Shown: in pieces, positions 33,178-40,120 of the stretch | Numbering within the stretch: position 1 is the stretch's first letter | Layout of the letters: the number at the start of each line of letters is the position of its first letter | NCBI GenBank assembly: GCA_964562985.1 | Contig: CAZLWE010000026.1 | Location: 1-41,508, forward strand | Origin: SHLQ01 sp964562985 | Lineage (GTDB): Bacteria > Actinomycetota > Acidimicrobiia > Acidimicrobiales > SHLQ01 | Length of the DNA stretch: 41,508 nt | Reading direction: 5' to 3' | Program-made: the position numbers and the translations under genes | The notes under the pieces: generated by a model | What the model saw: the letters and a program-made list of their open reading frames with translations, nothing else | Told to the model about the DNA's origin: nothing | The model's database searches: none

Positions 33178-33231
33178 AGGTACCGAACAGGGGCGAAAAC
33201 GTAGATAAGTCGTCCGCGCTAGCGTCGAGGT

Positions 33232-33714
33232 ATGAGCGACCCAGTGCTTCAGCAGCTAGCAGCCCTCGATGCGGAGTTCGAGGTGGTCGATTGCGACCCA
33301 GATCTCGCAGACACTGCGGCGTTTTGTGAGGCATATGGATATGCGCCGGAGGACTCCGCGAACGCCATCGTTGTTGCGGGAAAGTCCGATCCGCCGGTCT
33401 TCGCTATGTGCCTTGTCTTGGCGGACTCTCGCCTCGACGTCAACAAGGTAGTTCGCAAACGGCTCGGTGTACGCAAGTGCAGCTTTGCAAGCGCAGAACA
33501 GACCATCGAGTTGACCGGGATGCAGATCGGCGGCGTGACGCCCTTCGGCACCACCTCGGAGTTGCCCTTGTGGATCGACGCACGTGTCATGGAGCGCGAA
33601 CGGCTGATCATCGGCGGTGGCGGGCGAGACCGAAAGCTGCTCGTCCCACCTGCCACCCTCGCCGCACACCCGACAGCAGAAGTGATCGAAGGACTGGCTA
33701 GAGCCGTTGAGTAG
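33232..33714 (+). CDS. YbaK/EbsC-type aminoacyl-tRNA deacylase
   Basis: A 160-residue member of the YbaK/ProX superfamily, which removes wrongly attached amino acids from tRNA. The catalytic Lys is in VNKVVRKRLG (about residue 72), and the substrate-pocket loop GGVTPFG is present. The YbaK, ProXp-ala and related subtypes cannot be told apart by eye. The ATG follows GAGGT closely, so the ribosome site is poorly spaced and leaderless translation is possible. It overlaps the following acetyltransferase by eight bases. Confidence 0.87.
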   Translation: MSDPVLQQLAALDAEFEVVDCDPDLADTAAFCEAYGYAPEDSANAIVVAGKSDPPVFAMCLVLADSRLDVNKVVRKRLGVRKCSFASAEQTIELTGMQIGGVTPFGTTSELPLWIDARVMERERLIIGGGGRDRKLLVPPATLAAHPTAEVIEGLARAVE

Positions 33715-34198
33715 CTACTCGATTCAGGACGCAGTGGCGATGGATGTACCTGCTATCGAATCGTGCATCAAGGCTGCCTACAGCATCTATGTAGATCGAA
33801 TCGGAAAGCCGCCTGCGCCGATGCTCGATGATTTCGAGGAACTCGTTGACGCCGGCTATGTCCGGGTGGCGAGTTCAACGGACGGCCAGCTGCTGGGGGT
33901 TGTCGTCTACTGGCCGGTCGATGATCACCTCTATATCGACAACGTCGCCACAACGTCTGTTGCTCGGGGCAGGGGAGTAGGTTCCGCGTTGCTGAGCGAT
34001 GCTGAAGATGCTGCGAGAAATCTCGGTCTTTCAGAGCTGCGGCTCTATACCAACGTGGCGATGACCGAGAACCTGTCCTACTACCCGAAGATCGGGTTCA
34101 CCGAGACACACCGTGGAGTCCAAGACGGCTATGAGCGGGTGTTCTTCTCGCGTCCTGTGGGCGATGCGCCGGTACAGAAGCAAGTAAAGCATTCTTGA
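33707..34198 (+). CDS. GNAT-family N-acetyltransferase
   Basis: A 163-residue acetyltransferase. The acetyl-CoA pyrophosphate loop is VARGRGVGSALL (about residue 87), after the core strand HLYIDNVATTS and before the motif B region TENLSYYPKIGFTETH. The TTG start overlaps the deacylase by eight bases; an internal ATG (33740) would cut the first strand of the fold, so TTG is favoured. The acceptor is unknown. A hairpin terminator begins about 36 bases after the stop. Confidence 0.87.
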   Translation: MSSYSIQDAVAMDVPAIESCIKAAYSIYVDRIGKPPAPMLDDFEELVDAGYVRVASSTDGQLLGVVVYWPVDDHLYIDNVATTSVARGRGVGSALLSDAEDAARNLGLSELRLYTNVAMTENLSYYPKIGFTETHRGVQDGYERVFFSRPVGDAPVQKQVKHS

Positions 34199-34233
34199 CA
34201 AACTGACAAGATGCATACAAACAGCACATATCG

Positions 34234-34275
34234 CCTCCGTAACTCCATCAGTTGCGGAGGTGCTTGCTTTTTGTC
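34234..34275 (+). terminator. Terminator after the acetyltransferase gene
   Basis: CCTCCGTAACT (34234-34244) and AGTTGCGGAGG (34250-34260) form an 11-bp stem with one G-T pair and a five-base loop, followed by TGCTTGCTTTTTG. It shares its left flank and stem core with a second hairpin at 34626. Confidence 0.75.
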
Positions 34276-34625
34276 TTGCAGCACGAGCGGAGATGGCGCA
34301 TACCGACCTGCGGGCACCAAGAAATGACTAGGTCATTAACACTATGTCGTGAGTGAATTTGGGATACGGGTGAGCGGGTCTCCTTGTACATGATGGTCAG
34401 TTCAGCAGCCGCTCGAATCTCCTCCAGCGCCCGAAACCTTGTTGAGAATGTCGCCGAAGTCACGAAGTACGTGTCGGCGACAATCCTCGGTTCGGGTCAT
34501 GAGCGTCTCCCTTCAAACGTTGAACGTCACGGGCAGCATTTGCTAGTTCGTGTGCCGTCTACTCGCCGACCAGGCTCCCATCCCTCTGGGTCTGGTTGGT
34601 AACACAACAAAATAAAACAAACAGC

Positions 34626-34670
34626 ACACATCGCCTCCGCAGCCCATCGTTGCGGAGGTGTGTGTTTTTT
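34626..34670. terminator. Bidirectional terminator
   Basis: CCTCCGCA (34634-34641) and TGCGGAGG (34651-34658) pair perfectly, extended by ACACA with TGTGT. On the plus strand TTTTTT follows (34665-34670). On the minus strand the next bases are T-rich (TTTGTTTTATTTTG), so it can also end the minus-strand gene at 34734-35201. Confidence 0.75.
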
Positions 34671-34733
34671 GGGCCCTGTGCCGATTGAGGGTGCATCTCC
34701 AAGCCCCGCAGTCATTTGGTATATGCCAGTCGG

Positions 34734-35201
34734 CTAGTCCGCTGGTAAGTCTTCGCCCCTGACGAGTGCTTCCGCGGCTGAGGCTGGTAGGAGGCGCCCC
34801 ACCCGCAGGGTGCGGTTCGGGTCATGGGAGAAGACCTCGTCCATATGCTCGGTGATGTTCGCTCGGACTTCTTCTAGGTCGACGCTGTCGGCGTCGTCGA
34901 ATTCGTCGATCGGAACGGCGATGACGTCATGATCATCGTCATCGTTTTGCCACTGCTCCAGCAGTGCAATCGCCGCACACGTCAGTCGAGTCCCACTCGG
35001 AATGTGGTCCTTGCTAATCACGAACACATCGAGACAGTCACCATCGCCTGATTGCACGCCGAGCACAAAGCCGTAGCCGTAGGGGTACGGAAAGGAGACC
35101 GGCTCCTCGAAGAGCGGCACCAGCTTCTCCTCGTCGTGATGGATCTTCGTCGTAGCACCTTGCGGGTTCTCCACGAATACTTCAAACTCCAGCACCGTCA
35201 T
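34734..35201 (-). CDS. Divergent inorganic-pyrophosphatase-family protein
   Basis: A 155-residue protein with the core of the family I pyrophosphatase fold. FPYPYGYGFVLGV matches the strand before the active site, GDGDCLDVFV matches the metal-binding Asp signature, and HDVIAVPIDEFDD matches the next acidic loop. It lacks the Arg of the usual RFLY segment and the late Tyr-Lys pair (HFFDHYKDL in the ppa of this window), and the C terminus is acidic. It may hydrolyse another phosphoanhydride or bind nucleotides. GAGG precedes the ATG by about five bases. Confidence 0.7.
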   Translation of the reverse strand: MTVLEFEVFVENPQGATTKIHHDEEKLVPLFEEPVSFPYPYGYGFVLGVQSGDGDCLDVFVISKDHIPSGTRLTCAAIALLEQWQNDDDDHDVIAVPIDEFDDADSVDLEEVRANITEHMDEVFSHDPNRTLRVGRLLPASAAEALVRGEDLPAD

Positions 35202-35268
35202 TGGTTCCTCACGCTCTGAGTTGCTCTTGAACGAAATCGTAAACGATGCAGACGGCTACTCTTCGTGG

Positions 35269-35571
35269 ATGGTCGAGATTGTTGTGCGAGCCGAAGTGGG
35301 AGCCTTCCCGCTGTGGATTCCCGAGGGTGAAAACGTGATCCCCAATTCACTACCGCTTTCACCGAGGGTCCTGATCGCATTGCAGGACTGGGCCGATTTC
35401 TACGACGACGTTGGTGGTGCGATGAGCGATCGAGACGTAGTCGGGGAGTTCGTCGGACAAGGCTTCAAGATTGCACACGCCATCCGTCGAGAACTCAAGG
35501 GTTCTACCGTATGGTTCGACCACCCCGACACCGGCGAGCGAACGCTGATCGAGCGTCGAGTCCCGAGCTAG
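35269..35571 (+). CDS. Small hypothetical protein
   Basis: A 100-residue acidic protein beginning MVEIVVRAEVGAFPLW. It resembles short actinobacterial proteins of unknown role with an N-terminal strand, a helical middle (ALQDWADFYDD) and a strand near the end (STVWFDHPDTGE). An upstream in-frame TTG at 35221 would add 16 residues, but the conserved-looking part begins at the ATG. No strong ribosome site is seen. It is divergent from the pyrophosphatase-like gene. Confidence 0.6.
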   Translation: MVEIVVRAEVGAFPLWIPEGENVIPNSLPLSPRVLIALQDWADFYDDVGGAMSDRDVVGEFVGQGFKIAHAIRRELKGSTVWFDHPDTGERTLIERRVPS

Positions 35572-35575
35572 CTGC

Positions 35576-35998
35576 GTGCAAGCAGAAGTGTTGGGCGTCG
35601 ACGCCGCGGCGGTCGCAATGCTGATTTACTCTTTGCTAACGACTACGAAAGCACAGTCGTTGGCGAGTCCACGCCTATACCTCGCTATGAGTGGCCAGGG
35701 CGACTGGGACTTTCGACCCATCAAAGTAGGTAGTTCGGCTTACTATCGACGGTCTCGCTCCGACCAACTAAATATGGCCATCTCAATGCCCCGCCTTCGT
35801 CCCCTGTTGCGGTCTCGCTCCAGACGGTCTGTTGTCGCTCATCGACAGTCGAAGCTCGCCGCCATCGATATTGATCTCACTCTGCCGGAATGGGAGACCG
35901 CTCGGGATCTGGCGGAAGACTTTGACAACAAGATGGAGAGCTTTATGGCCTTTGATGATGGCGATACTGGCTCTGAGCGCGAATGGCTTACGAGCTAG
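35576..35998 (+). CDS. Doubtful hypothetical protein
   Basis: An open frame of 140 codons from a GTG. The C-terminal 45 residues (IDLTLPEWETARDLAEDFDN and the acidic tail) look protein-like. The middle is Arg/Ser-rich, and an alternative frame reads plausibly over about 35640-35740, so this may be a frameshifted remnant. The end overlaps the convergent methyltransferase gene by 11 bases. Confidence 0.35.
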   Translation: MQAEVLGVDAAAVAMLIYSLLTTTKAQSLASPRLYLAMSGQGDWDFRPIKVGSSAYYRRSRSDQLNMAISMPRLRPLLRSRSRRSVVAHRQSKLAAIDIDLTLPEWETARDLAEDFDNKMESFMAFDDGDTGSEREWLTS

Positions 35999-36752
35999 CG
36001 GCTCGTCGCCGCGTCACTTCGTAACAGACGAGCGCACCCGCCACAGCGGCGTTCAACGACTCGACGTCATTCTCGAGCGGGATCGACAGCATGGTCGAAC
36101 AACTTTGGCTCGCCACGTCACTAATGCCAGCTGACTCGTTACCGATCACGTAGGCGGCACGCTCGGGCAGGTCCAACTCGAATAGCGGCTCTCCGCTGGC
36201 ATCGAGACCGAGGAGTTCGAATCGGTGCGCTACCAACGTGGCCACCGCGTCCTCGGTGGTCTCGCAGCGCAGGATGGGTGCTCGAAAGGCCACGCCTGCC
36301 GATGCCTTGATGGCAACTGGGCCCACATCGGCTGTGCCTTTGTGCGGCACGACGATTCCGTCGATGCCAGCAGCGGTGGCCGACCGAAGGATCATCCCGA
36401 CATTCGCTGGGTTGTGGACGTGGTCCAAGATGATGACCGAGCATGCCCAGTCCCTCCCTCGGCGACGCTGATCGCAGAACTCGTGCAGCGTCTGCATGGC
36501 GGGCGCCACTACGTCTGCGACGACCCCTTGGTGATGGCGAGCGTTGCGCGCGACGGCGGTGACCTTGGCTTCGTCGACGAGATCCACCGGTACTTTGCGG
36601 CTTGCCGCCATGCCGGTGATGGTGTCGATCTCGGCTCCCTGGGCGCGTTCACTCAGAAGGATCTTGTCAAAGGACAGTGTGGCGTCGTGCAAAGCTTCGA
36701 TGACGGGCTTGCGGCCCATCACCGTCAAGAAGGTGTCTCGGGGTGACTTCAC
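35988..36752 (-). CDS. TrmH/SpoU-family RNA 2'-O-methyltransferase
   Basis: A 254-residue SPOUT methyltransferase with an N-terminal substrate-binding domain (MGRKPVIEALHDA). The three family motifs are intact: LDHVHNPANVGMILRSA, YVIGNESAGIS, and MLSIPLENDVESLNAAVAG. RlmB-like 23S rRNA and TrmH-like tRNA enzymes share this layout, so the target is open. The GTG start overlaps the ileS stop by four bases (GTGA), so it is translated together with isoleucyl-tRNA synthetase. Confidence 0.9.
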   Translation of the reverse strand: MKSPRDTFLTVMGRKPVIEALHDATLSFDKILLSERAQGAEIDTITGMAASRKVPVDLVDEAKVTAVARNARHHQGVVADVVAPAMQTLHEFCDQRRRGRDWACSVIILDHVHNPANVGMILRSATAAGIDGIVVPHKGTADVGPVAIKASAGVAFRAPILRCETTEDAVATLVAHRFELLGLDASGEPLFELDLPERAAYVIGNESAGISDVASQSCSTMLSIPLENDVESLNAAVAGALVCYEVTRRRAASS

Positions 36753-39700
36753 CCGGCGACCGAAATGGCCAACTGCCCAACACCGGCCGCGTCATGGCCA
36801 TTTTCCACACTTCCGTAGAGGATCGAAGTGGACAGCGTTTGCTCGGCCACGTATGACTCGTTGGCCTGAACAGCCGCAGCAGCGGCGTCCGATAGGTCGA
36901 GCGTGAGTTCGATCCGATCGGTGACGACAAGGTCCTCGGTCTTGCGTGCCTCTTGCACGGCACGAACGATGTCGCGAGCGAGTCCCTCGGCTTCGAGTTC
37001 GGGCGTGAGTTCGGTATCGAGGACCACGACCGCGTCGTTGCTCGGCAACGCGGCTGCCGTGACGCCGTCTGCGGGGATGACGTTCAGGTTGAACTCTTCA
37101 GCTGTGAGCGTGTGTCCAGCGATGGCGATCGAACCGTCGTCGTTTTGCGACCACTCACCCTTCTTCGCGGCACCGAATACCTTCTGTACGTCGCCTCCCA
37201 AGCGTGGGCCGAGTACCGACCCGTTCGGCTGCAGTGTGAATTGCGCGAAAGCGTCGAGGTCGTCGGAGAACTCGACCGCTTTCACATTCACTTCGTCGCC
37301 GATCAAGTGGGTAAGTGACGACACAGCGGTGGCGCTCTCGCCGGCAAGGGTGAGCGAGGAGAGCGGTAGACGAACGCGCAGCCCCTTGTCTTCGCGCAAT
37401 CGAAGTGCGGCCGAAACGACCGTACGCACCTGATCCATGCTGGCAACAAGGTCCGGGTCGGAGGGGAAGTCGTCGGGGTTCGGCCAGTCCGCGAGATGCA
37501 CGCTTTCTTTGCCGGTCAACGAGGTGTAGATCTCCTCGGTGATCATGGGCAAGAAGGGGGCCGCAACCTTCATAAATGTTGCGAGCACCGTGTAAAGGGT
37601 GTCGTAGGCAGCCTTTTTGTCCTCGGTCATATCCGGACCCCAGAACCGATCCCGGGATCGGCGGATGTACCAGTTGTTTAACGCATCGAGGAACGAGCTG
37701 ATCTGCTCGGTCGCTCCACCGAGGTCGTAGGCGTCCATACGCTCGGTTGTCGCCTCGATCACGGAACGAAGCTTGGCCAAGATGTAGCGGTCGAGTTCGT
37801 CGGTCGAATCGGTCCGGAACTCCGCACGGTAGCCGTCGATGTTGGCGTACAGCGTGAAGAACGAATACGCGTTCCAGACGGGCAACATGACTTGCCGTGT
37901 CACGTCGTCGATGCCCTTGTCGGCCACGCGCATATCGCCGCCGCGTACCACGTTCGAGTTCATCAAATACCAACGCAGCGCATCCGCGCCCTGCTTCTCA
38001 AAGATCTCCGTCGGCTCGGTGTAGTTGCGAAGCTTCTTCGACAGCTTCTGGCCGTCCTCGGCCAACAAGATGCCGTGACAGATCACGTTCTGGAACGACG
38101 GCTTATCGAACAACGCCCCGGCGAGAACATGAAGGGTATAGAACCAACCGCGGGTCTGATTGATGTATTCGACAATGAAGTCCGCGGGGTAGTGCTCCTC
38201 GAACCATTCCTTGTTCTCAAAGGGATAGTGCACCTGCGCAAACGGCATCGAGCCAGACTCGAACCAGCAGTCGAACACCTCGGGCACGCGACGCATCATC
38301 GATTGACCGGTCGGGTCATCAGGGTTCGGGCGTACCAATTCATCGATGAATGGGCGGTGCAGGTTGGTCGGGCGTACTCCGAAATCGGCTTCGAGTTCAT
38401 CGAGGCTGCCATACACGTCTGTTCGTGGATACTCCGGATTGTCGCTACGCCACACCGGGATAGGTGATCCCCAGAATCGGTTGCGGCTGATGGACCAGTC
38501 CCGTGCACCCTCTAGCCATTTGCCGAAACGGCCGTCACGCACGTTGTTGGGGATCCAGTTGATGTCTTGGTTGAGCTCGACGAGACGATCACGGAAGTCG
38601 GTGACCTTCACGTACCAACTCGGCAGCGCCCGGTAGATAACCGGGGTGTCGGTGCGCCAGCAGTGGGGGTAGTTGTGTTCGTAGGACTCGTGCTTGATGA
38701 GACGCCCGAGGCCTTTGATGTGGCGGATGATGTCGCTGTTGGCTTCAAGCACGTTGCGGCCGACGAAGTCGGTGACCTCGTCGGTGAACTCGCCCCGGTC
38801 ATCGACGGGAACGACCATCCCCATGCCGTTCTCCTCGGCGATTCGCTGATCGTCCTCACCGAAACCAGGCGCGGTGTGTACCACACCGGTGCCTTCTTCG
38901 GTCTCGACGAAGTCGCCAGCCAACACCCGAAACGCGTTCAGGTCGTCGCGGTCGGCGAAATAGGGGAGGAGGGGTTCATAGCTGCGGCCGACGAGGTCAG
39001 AGCCCTTCACGATGCTGTGCTCGGTCGCGCCCTCGAGTTCCTTTTCGTACGTGCCGACCGTGGCAGCACCGAGAACCAGATACTCGCCGTCGAGTTCCAT
39101 CACGGCGTAGTCGAGGTCGGGGCCGACGATAAGACCGAGGTTCGACGGCAGCGTCCACGGAGTGGTCGTCCAGGCGAGCATCTTCATCGGACCAGGGTCA
39201 CCATCGACTGAGTCGAGGGAGAAGGCGATGGTCACGGCTGGGTCTTGGCGAGGTCGCGTGGCGTCGTCTAGGCGGATCTCGAAGTTCGACAGCGGTGTCT
39301 CGGCGCCCCAGCTGTAGGGCATTACGCGGTTGGCTTCGTAGATCAGCCCCTTGTCCCAAAGTTGTTTGAACGCCCAGATCACCGACTCCATGTAGTCGAG
39401 GTCCATCGTTTTGTAGTCGTTTTCGAAGTCGACCCAGCGGGCCTGGCGGGTGACGGTCTTTTCCCACTCGGTCGCGTACGTCATCACCGAGGTGCGACAG
39501 GCATCATTGAACTTCTCGATGCCGAAATCGGTGATCGCGGCGCGGCCAGAGACTTCGAGTTGCTTCTCCGTCTCCATTTCGGCCGGTAGGCCGTGGCAAT
39601 CCCACCCGAAGCGACGGTCAACCTTGTTGCCGCGCATAGTTTGGTAGCGGGGGACGACGTCCTTGACATAGCCGGTGAGCAAGTGGCCGTGATGCGGTAG

Positions 39701-39871
39701 TCCATTTGCGAACGGCGGACCGTCATAGAACACGAACTCGTCGCCCGTTCGTTGATCGATCGATCGTTCGAAGGTGTTCGCCTCTTCCCAGCGGTCGAGA
39801 ATCTTGCTCTCAATCGCGGGAAAGTTCGGTTTTTCGACTGCAGGGTAGGGCTGGTCCGAAGCACTCGTCAT
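36749..39871 (-). CDS. ileS: Isoleucyl-tRNA synthetase (long, type 2-like)
   Basis: Charges tRNA-Ile. About 1040 residues, close to the length of mycobacterial IleRS and of the eukaryote-like type 2 group. The class I HIGH motif reads PFANGLPHHGHLLTG and the KMSKS loop reads DGQKLSKKLRNY. The editing domain lies between them (about 190-390), and VMPYSWGAETPLSNFEI marks its entry. ATG 39871 is chosen because MTSASDQPYPAVEKPNF begins the family N terminus; 33 more upstream codons are open but unlike IleRS. A short inverted repeat ATAGCC/GGCTAT (39870-39886) includes the first bases of the start codon. No ribosome site is obvious. Confidence 0.96.
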   Translation of the reverse strand: MTSASDQPYPAVEKPNFPAIESKILDRWEEANTFERSIDQRTGDEFVFYDGPPFANGLPHHGHLLTGYVKDVVPRYQTMRGNKVDRRFGWDCHGLPAEMETEKQLEVSGRAAITDFGIEKFNDACRTSVMTYATEWEKTVTRQARWVDFENDYKTMDLDYMESVIWAFKQLWDKGLIYEANRVMPYSWGAETPLSNFEIRLDDATRPRQDPAVTIAFSLDSVDGDPGPMKMLAWTTTPWTLPSNLGLIVGPDLDYAVMELDGEYLVLGAATVGTYEKELEGATEHSIVKGSDLVGRSYEPLLPYFADRDDLNAFRVLAGDFVETEEGTGVVHTAPGFGEDDQRIAEENGMGMVVPVDDRGEFTDEVTDFVGRNVLEANSDIIRHIKGLGRLIKHESYEHNYPHCWRTDTPVIYRALPSWYVKVTDFRDRLVELNQDINWIPNNVRDGRFGKWLEGARDWSISRNRFWGSPIPVWRSDNPEYPRTDVYGSLDELEADFGVRPTNLHRPFIDELVRPNPDDPTGQSMMRRVPEVFDCWFESGSMPFAQVHYPFENKEWFEEHYPADFIVEYINQTRGWFYTLHVLAGALFDKPSFQNVICHGILLAEDGQKLSKKLRNYTEPTEIFEKQGADALRWYLMNSNVVRGGDMRVADKGIDDVTRQVMLPVWNAYSFFTLYANIDGYRAEFRTDSTDELDRYILAKLRSVIEATTERMDAYDLGGATEQISSFLDALNNWYIRRSRDRFWGPDMTEDKKAAYDTLYTVLATFMKVAAPFLPMITEEIYTSLTGKESVHLADWPNPDDFPSDPDLVASMDQVRTVVSAALRLREDKGLRVRLPLSSLTLAGESATAVSSLTHLIGDEVNVKAVEFSDDLDAFAQFTLQPNGSVLGPRLGGDVQKVFGAAKKGEWSQNDDGSIAIAGHTLTAEEFNLNVIPADGVTAAALPSNDAVVVLDTELTPELEAEGLARDIVRAVQEARKTEDLVVTDRIELTLDLSDAAAAAVQANESYVAEQTLSTSILYGSVENGHDAAGVGQLAISVAG

Positions 39872-40120
39872 AGCCGCCAAGGCTATTTGATTGTTGGGGC
39901 CTTTCGTTCCAAATCCGATGTAAATGGCGACCACTTGGCGATTCGAGCGTTTCCCTTCACGGCGTTCCATGCCCTACTTCTGATTCGTTGAACCCAACGC
40001 GGCCAAGGTCGTTCGGCTCAATCTTCGGATGTTGTTGTATCCAAAGAACAAATTGCCCTTTAGGCGCCAGTTGCTCGTTTCGATAGTTCTAAGGCGGACC
40101 GAACCCAGGGGGACAGGCTC
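39872..40120. other. Divergent intergenic region, ileS and secreted repeat protein
   Basis: 249 bases that should hold both promoters. AGGGGGAC sits about seven bases before the plus-strand start. I see no clear T-box sequence ahead of ileS. Confidence 0.4.

Larger units (their letters stand above)
34199..34733. other. Gene-poor stretch between two related terminators
   Basis: About 535 bases without a gene I can support. The two hairpins at 34234-34260 and 34626-34663 share ACAAACAGCACA and ATCGCCTCCG. A minus-strand frame at 34463-34248 has a plausible ribosome site some 37 bases further upstream but in another frame, so a decayed small gene or a small RNA is possible. Confidence 0.45.

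Noticed and set aside
34440..34610. A tRNA suggested by GGTTCGGGTC
   Set aside because: No acceptor stem, anticodon arm or D arm could be laid out around it.
39872..40100. T-box riboswitch ahead of ileS
   Set aside because: Actinobacterial ileS genes often carry one. The best stretch on the minus strand (AGGGCATGGAACGCCGTG) departs too far from the conserved AGGGTGGNACCGCG, and no matching stem I is evident.
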